A DNA stretch of 64,000 nucleotides, taken from Plantago ovata. Its lineage: Eukaryota > Streptophyta > Magnoliopsida > Lamiales > Plantaginaceae. This document shows positions 35,600-45,448 of the stretch, in pieces. The translations under genes were made by a program, and so were the position numbers. The first letter of the stretch is position 1; every line of letters begins with the position of its first letter. The stretch lies in the NCBI GenBank assembly GCA_028274465.1, contig CM051458.1, positions 27,912,692 through 27,976,691 of the forward strand, written 5' to 3'. The notes below the pieces were generated by a model, which saw only the letters and a program-made list of their open reading frames with translations, did no database searches and was not told the origin of the DNA.

Positions 35600-36330
35600 G
35601 AACCACACCAAGGGAAAGGAGCATTCCCGTATGATTACTGTGAAGAATTGGAGGGGGATCGATTACAACCATGTCAAGAAGGGTGACCTCGTTAGATGTG
35701 CGTTCGAGCCAAAGGGTTTTGCAACAACGTCGTGGATTATCCAAGAGGAGGAGCTAGAGTACACCTGGAGTAAGGACTCCTATGCCTATTCATGCACCAC
35801 CGAAGGGACAGAAACCATTATTACGTCAGTAATCCATCACAAGGACTGCAAAGTTCGAGTGAACTGGAAGGCACCGGGACAATCTAGCCGCGACGGACTC
35901 AATCTCGAGTTCGCAGTTGCTAGAAGGTTCCAAAGCGCTAGCTTGGTTCCAAAACATAATGACATGGGTGCCCAGCCCCTCGTTGGGGTGCCCCTTGCCT
36001 GCCTCTAAAGAGAGCATCATATAGACATCGGGAGCATCAACTGTAGAGAATGTGGTCGACATAGGAAAAAATGGAAGACAACCTCTGAATACCCGAGCAG
36101 CTCGCTGTAACCTCCTTGGGGTGTAAAACGCTGGAGGGGGAGGTCCTGATACCACTGCCCTTTCCCCTTCAACAGTTCACAACCTGTTGGAGAGATACCG
36201 GGTGGAAGATTCCATAACAGAGGCGGCCAATCTTGAAGATTCCCTTCGACACTGCAACTCTACTAGTGACGATGTGCGTGATAGTAGTGACAATGAAGAC
36301 AATAGGGACAATGATGATACAGATGGTTGA
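35600..36330 (+). pseudogene. Element D ORF2, shortened and start-less
   Basis: The position of A's ATG reads ACA. The open part to 36008 includes VKKGDLVRCAFEPKG, SWIIQEEELEYTWSKDSY and SLVPKHNDMG, homologous to C throughout and to A from VLVRG onward. After frame changes the tail near 36165-36330 corresponds to KLLERYRVEDSI...DSSDNEDN and ends at TGA 36328. A methionine upstream in the intron would not be spliced in. Function unknown; shared ancestry with the Athila plant transposon protein is inferred through element A. Confidence 0.55.
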
Positions 36331-37050
36331 ATTGGTCCTATCCGATCTATTGATGGAACTACCGCCACTACCACAATTCCCGATGATCATATATGAGGCT
36401 CCCAGAGCAGTCCCAATAACTCACAAGCAGCACACTCAGCCGACCGAGGCCAAACCATGGGGTAACATCTAGTATCACATCTTATTTCCTCATTTTCTTA
36501 CTGCTAGGGACTAGCGTTAATTTCATGAGGGGGGATGGGATTTAAGTGATCTAGTATTGTTAGTTTGGAGCTTGACATTGGTAGGCTGAGTATAGTACCT
36601 CGCATGTTTTATCCGTCTGCATTTGCATTTGCACGTTTACTGCTTTCTTAGATTTTTTAGGCTGCATCCACTACATTCATCCTAGGATAGTCTTGCATGT
36701 TTTATATGGACTTTATTGCCGAATTTTTTGAACTTTTTCATTGGGTAGATCAACTAACTATGCCATTAATCGTATGTTCATCTCTATGAATTTGTTTGAG
36801 GTTTTTCTCGCTTGGCTTGTCACATTTATATAATGCACTTAGTTAAGCTTGGTAGTCTCGACATCACTTAGTGGTGTTTTCTCTAATGCGGTTCACGAAA
36901 GCCTTTATAATAGGATGATGCATGTTAGGGTCTTATGGTTGTTTTCCCGAGTAATTATGTACCTAAGAGGCAACAAGTCTTCACCATGCTTTGAGATTGC
37001 TAAATGCCTAGGAAGGAGGTAGTGTGAGGTTGTGTGATCCTTTGTTTATA

Positions 37051-37440
37051 ACCTATTCTTCCGAATAGGTTTGGGGAGGGGGTTACACCATCATTAGACT
37101 TGTTTTCGTTTTTCATTTTCGTATCGTGAGTTTGTTTTTCCTTTTCCGTGAATTTTGTACTCCAACCTATTCTTTCGAATAGGTTTGGGGACGTCGTGTG
37201 AGTCATTTTGTTTCTCTTTTTGTTATGCTACTGCTGGCTAGAAAAAATCGAAAAAAAGAAAGAAAAAATTCCAGAAAAAAAAGAGAGAAAAAGGAAAAGA
37301 AAAAAAGAGAGAATCTGGAAAAAAAAAAGAAAAAAAGAAAAGAAGAAAGAAAAGAAAAGACCCCAAAAAAGCAAAGAAAGGGTCCACAAAAAGAAAGCCA
37401 AATAGCAGTTAGCAAAGTGTTGTGTCTTATTTTCCAATTC
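37051..37440 (+). other. Element D 3' structural region
   Basis: Palindromes at 37051-37070 and 37165-37184 are each followed by TTGGGGA. A purine tract of about 150 nt (37235-37385) follows, containing TTCCAGA...TCTGGAA and GACCCC...GGGTCC inverted repeats. The rest of 36331-38000 is untranslated and matches 1-1183. Confidence 0.7.
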
Positions 37441-38000
37441 TTGTAATGTCCGTAATCGTGTTGCAATTTTCCATTTTTTATCTTTTTTCTCTTTGTTTTT
37501 TAGTGTCATCTGTTCTAGACCACCCTCGTCCTGCCATTCAGGAAGTGGTGAATAGCTTAAGACTTTACTTAAGAGATGGGTAGAATAGGGGAGTGTTATC
37601 TTTTATAGGGAACCCTCCTTCGTTTGATGAGAGCCAGTACTGGTTCGACCTCTTTTTAGAAAAAGTCTTAACATGGTGGAACAGCAGTAAGTCCTCAGTT
37701 TCATAGGCACGGGGCAACCATTCGTATCTTAACATGCTTCATTACGTCGTCACTGACTTGGTCCAGGTAGAGAATGTTACGAGAGACTATCTTGTCTTGA
37801 CATAAGTGCTTATGTTGATGTGTATAAGTCAATCGAGGTATTCTTCAACCTATATACATGCTTTGATTTATATGGTTTTTGTTCATATGTTTTTTGGTAG
37901 ATTCAGTAGATTAGTTCATTTTATTTGGCATGAGACTCCATTTTGTGTCTTGCATGTTTTTTGCATTAGAGTCTAGCTTAGTTGCTTGAGGACAAGCAAA

Positions 38001-38018
38001 GGTTCGGTTTGGGGAGTT
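38001..38018 (+). other. Polypurine tract of element D
   Basis: GGTTCGGTTTGGGGAGTT directly before the 3' LTR. Confidence 0.82.
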
Positions 38019-39232
38019 TGATGAATGTGTATTTTACACTTTCATTTGAGTCTTTTTCACCTATTTTAGCTAGAATAGTGTCACGTTTCCCTTTAGATTT
38101 TATTTTACAGGTTTTGGTTGAAAATCGAGGATTTCCGGGTAATTATATTGAAGTTGACAAGGAATTGGTGTTCCAGAAGCCTATTTGGAGTATCTGAAGG
38201 TTTTCGGATAGGATTTGGAGTCTAGGGGTCGAATCTGGAGGTTAGAAGGCCACTAGAAGTCAGAAACCGAGTCCGAAAAGGGGAAGAAATCCAAAAACGC
38301 GTCGAAAACGCGGAAATCCGCAAGATTTTCTCTGGGGCGAACCGCCCCACACTTATTCGAGGCCTATATATAGTTGCTCAGATTTTCTCCGAAATATATA
38401 CTTTTCCAGACCTACTTTCTCACCTTTCTCTGTAGTTTTAGGTAGGAACTTCCCAGAGCCTGTTCTGGGGGTTCGTAGCTTAGGGGACACTTTTTCATAG
38501 CGGATTGGAGCTTGTAGGATCGCAATTCTTCGGAGATTGACAACCTTCGGTAACATTGTATCTTACAGTTTATTCTACTTATTTTTATATATCTTTCAAC
38601 ATGTTTTCTTCTATGATTTCTGTTGATTGCATGCCGATTATGAGTAGCTAAACTTATCGTTGGTGGTAGTATGTGAATTCTTAGCGAAGGGAAGATAAAC
38701 ATGCTAATGGCTATATCGCGCATTATACTCCGTGTTATTGCTTTATTTCGTTGATCAGGCTTAGCCTAAATTCTCGTATGTTGTATTAATTATTATGCAC
38801 AATTGGACCCTCGTCGACCTATTCGCGAGTTTATCTTCGTAGTGTTGAATAATTACGAAACACAATTGGACAATAGAGATTGACTTGTCAGACCCATTAT
38901 CTTCGTAGTGCTTAATATTTACAACAGGACATTAGATTGATCAAAGATCTCCATGCAAGACCGAGGAATTTATGCATGATTATCGACCCGTTATGCTTTG
39001 AAGGATCATACTATCACCAATCTCTATTATCTGTTAGAAAAACCCTTTGCTATTACGTCTGCTATTTTATATTCTCTAGTTAAATAGATAAAGCTAGTTA
39101 TAGTCCTGAGAGAACGACACTCGAGGTCATTCTACTGCTACACTACTGTTTTCGTTGTAGTTGTGAATTGCCTTTGGCTAAATAATAAATACTATTTGAT
39201 TGAATCGGGACCCGACAAATTCCGGTTCATCA
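38019..39232 (+). repeat. 3' LTR of element D (1214 bp)
   Basis: Pairs with 30923-32221. It keeps one GC hairpin (38334-38349) and lacks roughly 40 bp after TTTTAGCT near 38070. Confidence 0.92.
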
Positions 39233-39393
39233 CTGAAACAGGCATTCAGACAATCAAAGATACTGAAACAGGTATTCAAGTATCAAGAAATTTTCTGAGA
39301 CGGGAACTCAGAAAAAGAGCTAAGCTCATCTCTCAGATTTTACCAAAGGATATCTCAAGTACAAAAGAATTTACTGATACGGGAAATCAGAAA
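39233..39393 (+). other. Copia pol/env spacer: hairpin array, right part
   Basis: It begins with the other half of hairpin four. Further hairpins lie at 39259-39284 (arms GATACTGAA/TTCAAGTATC), 39292-39314 (TTTCTGAG/CTCAGAAA, 8 bp perfect) and 39370-39393 (CTGAT/ATCAG). Loops are ACAGGCA, ACAGGTA, ACGGGAA and ACGGGAA. A GGGGGAACTTTCAGCAAG polypurine-like run is at about 39434-39451. Confidence 0.7.
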
Positions 39394-39780
39394 TATCTTT
39401 TAAACTTAAGAAAATATGAGATATCTAAGTAAGGGGGAACTTTCAGCAAGTATCTAGGTTGATAATTCAAACTCGCTGAAAAGATTCTTGTCTATTTCAG
39501 CAAGCAATCTATTCCCTTAAAACTCGATAAAATCAATTTGTGACGTTAATCGGGCACAGATAAACTCGTAATAATCATGACATGAAATTCAATCGTGGCC
39601 ATTGATTAAAAGGAGTTACTAATCTAACGGTTAATAAAACAAAGAGAGAGAGTGCTCTGACGGTTTCAAGTTAGTGGGCCACTACGCATTTAATGCAAAG
39701 GCTCCACTAACTCCAGTGTTTCTCTGTTTTACCCTTGTTGAGAGCTCAAATCGATTGAGTTTCTCACACACCAAAGACAC

Positions 39781-39923
39781 TATATAAAGAAGGAGTTAGA
39801 GAAATAACAAAATTCTTTAACTCACAATTCCTTTCTCTGCAAATTTTAGCCTGAATCTACTGTACCTCCGGTCAAAAAGCAAACTATCTCTTTTCGTACA
39901 CATTTTCTTGCTCTATAAAAGAA
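39781..39923 (+). promoter_or_regulatory. Possible internal promoter of the copia env-like region
   Basis: TATATAAAG at 39781-39789 is followed by an A/C-rich, pyrimidine-containing leader and the ATG at 39924 (AAAGAAATGGCTCCC, a good plant start context). The layout resembles an independent plant promoter. No expression evidence is available. Confidence 0.45.
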
Positions 39924-41986
39924 ATGGCTCCCAAGAGACAGTCTTCTAAGTCCTCAAAGTCATCAAAGGTTGACAGTGCTGAAACACGCACTGCTCCGGT
40001 GACTACTCCGGCTACAAACACAACGAAAGTTGTGTTGAAAAACGACCGCATATCCGAAAAACCTATGCCTCCGTCATATCTTGACACTGCAAAGTGTGAT
40101 ATGTTGATGCAATGGGGAGGTTTTGCAAAAGAAAAGTACATTAGGTACTTTTATGAACAAGAACTCGATGACGAAAATGAAGAGGCGCTTGAGCTTATCA
40201 AGCAGCAAGGTCTCATGAACTTTATCTCTGCTCGCACTAAGCAAGTGAGCATGATTGATACAATGGAATTCTACAACAATGCAAAAATCCAGTCCCTTAC
40301 TGATAGTAAAGGAGTCACTGAAAAAGTGATCTTTACTACAGTTCAGAACACGCAAATCGTCCTGAAATGGACTGATTTAGCGGAGATATTTCAGATTCCA
40401 ACTACTGGAACTGAAGATGACGTCACTGCCACTGACGAAGAAATTGAAGCTTTCTACAGTGACGTCAGAAATGAGAAAATGAAGAAAGGCGAGATTGCTC
40501 CCGTGACTTGGACAAAGCACGTTAAGAGAAAGCATCTCTGCCATTCACTTGGTCTAGTAGCTCTGCTACTAACAAAAGTTCTTGACTCCCAAGTTGGAGG
40601 AATTGACCAAGTAGGCCTGAGAAGATGGCCATTGCTGATGCATATCCATGAAAATAAAACGGAACTTAACTGGGCTAAGTACATTTTCAACAGGCTTGTT
40701 GATTGTGTTACTAAGTTTAAGGTAAAGGTAGAAGACAACAAGGTCTCACCTTCCTTTCCAGTTATGTATGGAATCAAAATATGCTACATCCTTGAACATT
40801 TCAGGATTCAGCTAAGAAATCCATTGCCAATCAAGAAATCTGTGTGCAATGTGGGAAGATCATTCTACAAGCAGAATGTACCTAAGACTGCTGGAAAGAA
40901 AACTAAGAAGACAACAACTGCAAATGTTGTCAGCACAAGCCAGCAAGAAAGGTATACAACAGCTGCAGATGTTACCACTCAGCAACTTAGAGATGAAACT
41001 CTGTTGGTGGTGGTAACACAAAAGAAACTGCTGTAGAAAATCAACAAGGTACGTGTACAACAGCCGTTGCTGAAAATGCAACTATAGATGACTCTGGGAA
41101 ACTGGAGAAATCTAACAAGAAAAAGAGGAAAGCTGATGATGATGTGTCTGCAGCGTCATCAGCAAACCCCGTACCTAAGAGGAAATGGACCAGCAACAAA
41201 AGAAAGAAAACACTGGCTCGCAAGTCAGTCCCTGCTGTCCAAGACCTCTCAGACAATTCCCAGACAAATGCTGAAACGCATTTGCCAGTAGATGTTGCTG
41301 AGGTGATCACTGAAACCTATGTCAGCAATGTTGAAGTGTTTAAGGAAGCCTTCAACAATCAACTTAACGTTGATACCTCTACTGAGAATAGACCACAAGG
41401 CAGTGGAAATGAAATTCCTGCCCAAGTCCCAAATATCTACATTGTAGATAATTTAGATGATCCAACTTTCGAACCAGCAAGTGACATTGCTGCTGATCTG
41501 CAAAGAGCGACACTTGCTGATGCTGCTGAAAAGATGATTGTTGAACAAGCAACTCATCAAGTTGCTGAAACCCCGCTTGCTGAAGGACCAGTTGCTGAGA
41601 CAGCAAAGGTTCTGGTTCAAGAAGTTGCTGAAACACAAGAAGCATTATTCAACGACGCATCTCGTGATGCTGAGAATACTGGCCCAAGTTCACCCAAGAC
41701 ATCAATCGAAAAAGTCCAGCTTGTACTGGAATAAATAAGCAAACAAATGGAGTTGGAGATTGAAGAATCATCCAACAAGTCCATTGATGCCTTCATGACA
41801 AGCAGTGAGCTCAAGGGTCAAGATGCTTCTGCTCAACTTGTCATTTCAGAGACAAGGGAGATTGCTGAAACCGCACAGCTCTCTCAAATAGAGCAAAACC
41901 AGAAGTCTGCTGAAGAAACAGTCTAAGAAGCTGAAGAAACTGTTAATGCTGAAAGGACTGAGCCACAACCTGTCCTTCTTCAGCAG

Positions 41987-42061
41987 GTAGTTAATTCAAC
42001 CATCAGTAAAACTTCGATTTCTGAAACTTGTTCTTTTGCTAATATTATATTATCTCTACAG
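41987..42061 (+). other. Intron-like in-frame segment 1 (75 nt)
   Basis: CAG|GTAGTTAAT ... TATCTCTACAG|ACT. GT...AG bounded, phase 0, multiple of three and open in the env-like frame, with a pyrimidine-rich acceptor. Confidence 0.45.
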
Positions 42062-42130
42062 ACTTCTCAAGATGCAAGTCAGATGGTTGCTGAAGCCTCT
42101 GCACCAGAACCAACACTCCCTGCTCAGCAG

Positions 42131-42202
42131 GTAGTTAATGATTTTGGTATTAAAACTAAGTTTGACAGCTTAGTACTTGTGTCTAACTCTAATTTATTTC
42201 AG
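42131..42202 (+). other. Intron-like in-frame segment 2 (72 nt)
   Basis: CAG|GTAGTTAATG ... AATTTATTTCAG|GAT. Same donor word as segment 1. Phase 0 and open in frame. Confidence 0.45.
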
Positions 42203-42280
42203 GATGAACAAATGGAGGATGCTACTCAAGCTCCTCATGGAATGGAAATTGTACTACATGAGCTTGCTGACTCTCAGCAG

Positions 42281-42355
42281 GTAAATCATGTTTCAGATAT
42301 GAACTCTAAAACAATTCTCCAAACCAATCCTGATCTAAATAACGTTCTTTTTCAG
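42281..42355 (+). other. Intron-like in-frame segment 3 (75 nt)
   Basis: CAG|GTAAATCATG ... CGTTCTTTTTCAG|GCT. Phase 0 and open in frame. The exonic pieces between segments are 69 and 78 nt, both multiples of three. Confidence 0.45.
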
Positions 42356-43279
42356 GCTCAAAAGGAGACCACTTAAGTGGTACTCATCACTGAAGATCAT
42401 CAAGTAAGTTCTGAGGAACTGTACTTGAACTTCAAAAGGACTACTTTGTCAAGAGTTGCTAAGTCCGTCAGCAACTGGCAAAGGTACAGGCGAATGGATT
42501 TCTCTAATCTTCACCTTCATCTTTCAAACGAGAAAAAGAGATCTTCTCTGCTGAAGCTCGAAACATTTGTCCACTCCATCCTTCCTGAAGAAATGTCATA
42601 TTCTCAGCAAATGAGCTTGAATCTGATTGCTCAAATCAGAGAGAATATGAAGGCAAAATTCAAGAGTGCCTCTCCAGCTGAACAAGCTGTGATGCTCAAA
42701 GGTTCATTTGTACCTGTGGTGGATGATCCCCACAAAATCAATGAGGAAGAGGAAGTGACAAGTGTTGCTTTGTATAAGCACGTTGAGCTAGTCATTCTGA
42801 CCGACGATGATGAAGAAGAAGAAGATGAGAACATTTACACTGATCCCAGTGATGATGAAGGGAAATATTCCAAGGACAAGAAAGACGATGATGATGACAA
42901 TCAAGGTCCAAGTCCTGATGCTGGAGGATTGAAGTTGACAGTTGCTGAAAATGCTCAAACCGAAAATCTGCAAGCTGAACAACAACAACCTCAGCAAGAA
43001 TCTCAACCTCCTCCTACTGCTGCTGAAAATCAAGCACCTATGCAAGGTTCTGATACTGAAGAGGAATATGCCAGAAAAAGGGCTGCCTTGAAAAATGGCA
43101 AAAGTCCAATTTCTGATGCCAAGGTTACTGAAGAAAACCTTGAGGATGATGAAAAACAAGATGAAGATTACCAACGCGCTCTCCAGAACAGTCTCTTGAT
43201 CCATGCAAGGCATACGCAAGATCTAGAAATTGGTCAATCTTCAGGAGTAAGATCAACGGAAGTCCCCTGCCTTCCATTT

Positions 43280-43525
43280 ACTACTGGCGAAACTCCAGTA
43301 ATTGAGTCTCAAAATCAATTAAAACTAACTACTGGCGAAACTCCAGTCATTGAGTCTCAAACGTTGCCTTCAGCAACTACTCAATTAAAACTAACTACTG
43401 GCGAAACTCCAGTCATTGAGTCTCAAACGTTGCCTTCAGCAACTACTCAATTAAAACTAACTACTGGTGAAACTTCAGTTGTTGAGTCTGAAGCGTTGCC
43501 ATCAGCAACCACTCAACAAAAAGTA
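43280..43525 (+). repeat. Coding tandem repeat in the env-like region (66-bp unit)
   Basis: Units start ACTACTGG at 43280, 43328, 43394 and 43460: one 48-bp unit and three 66-bp units. They encode a 22-residue repeat beginning TTGETPVIES. Units two and three are almost identical; the fourth is diverged. The repeat keeps the reading frame. Confidence 0.85.
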
Positions 43526-45433
43526 AGTGAAGCTACTGATAAAGGTTCAAAAGTTGCTCAACTTGATGAATCTGAGGATGATGACTACTTGTCAGAAAAT
43601 GAGGATGACCAATCCAAGCGAGACCCAAAAGTTGTTCAGATTCCTCCTCCTGATTACATCAATGATTTAGACGATGGTCTAAGAGTAGAATTGCTGACGC
43701 GTGATGATCAGTTTGCTTCCGAACTTAAGGTTCACTCCTTGACACCACATCTAGTGTCGTTCCCAAGAGTTGAGGAGTTTACTCCTAGAATTTTAGCACT
43801 AAAGGAAGTCCATAATGCCTGCAAAGCTGAAGATGAGGCATTGCTTGCTAAGAGCCCACTTGACTTTGGAAAGATATTGGCTACAATGCTGAGACGCACT
43901 ACTACTTTGACCATAGCTCAGAAAGACATCAGTCTTTATCACAAAAGCTATGAAGAAAATGTAAGTCAAGCTCTAAAGCTAGTAAAGACCGCTCTCGTGA
44001 AGGCTCAGACTTTCATGGATGAGAAGGCCGCAACAGAGAAAAGACATGAAGAGAACATGATGAGTATTCAAAGAGAGTTGTCAAAAATGACTTCTGACCA
44101 ACAACAAATCATCATGAAGTATAACAGTTTAAGCACTCTTGCTGAAAATTGCAATGAGTTTTATTCTCTGCACATCACTCCGATGTTGCAATCCATGTCT
44201 AAGGGGGAAAAGAAGAGTACCAGAAAAAGAAACCAAACCCCTTCTGCTGTTGATGAGCCACTGCCCATAGAACCGCTTGCTGAAAAAGAGCAAAGTTCTA
44301 AAAGACAAGCAGAATCTGAGTTAAATTCAACAAGTCCCAAAAAGAGAAAAACTGCTGCTGAAACTCAAGATTATTGCCATACTGAAAGTCATCAAGATCT
44401 GAATGAAGATGATGATGATGATGACAATCAAACAATAGCTCAAGCCATAAGAGCTAGACCCTTAACAGCCTTGACTCCGTCTGGCCACTCAAAGCATTTT
44501 TCGTCTGACTCTTCAGTAAGAGATCAAGACAATGCTAAGACAAGAAGAAGAAGGCAAAGACAAGAAGAAAAAAGGCTGGCCAGCATTGCTATTGGCTCCG
44601 GCATTGAATACACAAAGACCAGCAATGAAGAAACCACTCAGAATGTAATCAGAAACATTCATGGTTGCTGGATCTTAAAGCTGGAAGACTTGCTGGTGAA
44701 TGAGTTCTTTCCTACAACCATATTGAATCAAATGTTCAAATGGATTGAACTCAAGGTCCAAAGAAATCAAAGGGAAGAATCCCTCCCAAGAAATATTACT
44801 GGGAAATGGTTGAATCTTGAGGTCCAAGTAAGAAGAATTGCCATTGGTAAGACATACAAACAAGAACCAAATCTGATCAAACCACCTGGCATCGCTTACT
44901 ACTCTGACCTTATGAGTACTTGGATTGATTCCTTATGAGTACTTCTATCTCACTGCTAAGGATCAAGAAGAAGATCTTCTCTGGCTAAGAAAGATTCATC
45001 CGAAAAGCATTTCACATACACAGCTTCTCCATGCCAGCAATTGGGGCATGCATTTGTGGGTAACTCGCTACATGGAAATGAATGCTGAAAAGCATCATCA
45101 CACTGCCTGCAAAAATGCAAGAATTCTTCAACTACAAGTCCGTAGGCTTCTGGAAAACTACGAAAAGGACTGTGTTGAATTTACTGCACTTGCTGAGAAG
45201 AGTGTAAGAGAGATTTTGAGAAAATCCTCTGAAAGAGCTTAAGTCCCTGTAATAGTTTTTGTTAAAGTTTTTGTTTGCTGATTCTGTTTAAGTTATCTAT
45301 GCTATTTCATGTAAACTTCTGAAAGATAACTATCAGCAATGAAACTTTTTGACTCTTATTGGTTTTTTATTATGCAATTTACTTATGCTTACTGTTTAAT
45401 TATTCAAGTATGCTTGCATGGATTGCTAACATC

Positions 45434-45448
45434 AAAAAGGGGGAAATT
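45434..45448 (+). other. Polypurine tract of the copia element
   Basis: AAAAAGGGGGAAATT directly before the 3' LTR. Confidence 0.88.

Larger units (their letters stand above)
30923..39232 (+). mobile_element. Element D: complete forward Athila-like element with ORF2 (8310 bp)
   Basis: Flanked by CTGAA at 30918-30922 and 39233-39237, with LTRs at 30923-32221 and 38019-39232. Same plan as C in the opposite orientation. The LTRs differ at about a dozen sites by eye, the fewest of the complete pairs, so it may be the youngest insert. The 3' LTR also lacks a stretch near 38072 and two of three GC hairpins. It belongs to a slightly different LTR subgroup (ends CCGGTTCATCA). Confidence 0.92.
39924..45242 (+). 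pseudogene. Copia env-like region (Sirevirus downstream ORF), disrupted
   Basis: Starts MAPKRQSSKSSKSSK and is open to 41036. This first part has TMEFYNNAKI, NTQIVLKWTDLAEIFQ and KICYILEHF, resembling the globular domain of plant env-like/transposon proteins. Later parts are low-complexity: VAE/LAE-rich, acidic (DDEEEEDEN), a 22-residue tandem repeat, then a basic, coiled-coil-like C-terminus ending at 45242. Breaks: a frame change near 41000, TAA near 41732, 41924 and 42374, and a frame change near 44930 where a 23-bp direct repeat (TTATGAGTACTT...) sits. I see no convincing signal peptide or transmembrane segment, so 'env-like' describes position only. Role unknown. Confidence 0.7.

Noticed and set aside
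34624..36155. Minus-strand frames in element D
   Set aside because: Antisense to the leader and ORF2. No domain.
30719..39393. Spaced short repeats that might suggest a CRISPR array
   Set aside because: Plant nuclear DNA, unequal spacing, imperfect hairpin repeats and no cas genes.
39924..41036. Retroviral envelope function for the copia downstream ORF
   Set aside because: No convincing signal peptide, transmembrane helix or fusion segment seen. 'Env-like' is used for position only.
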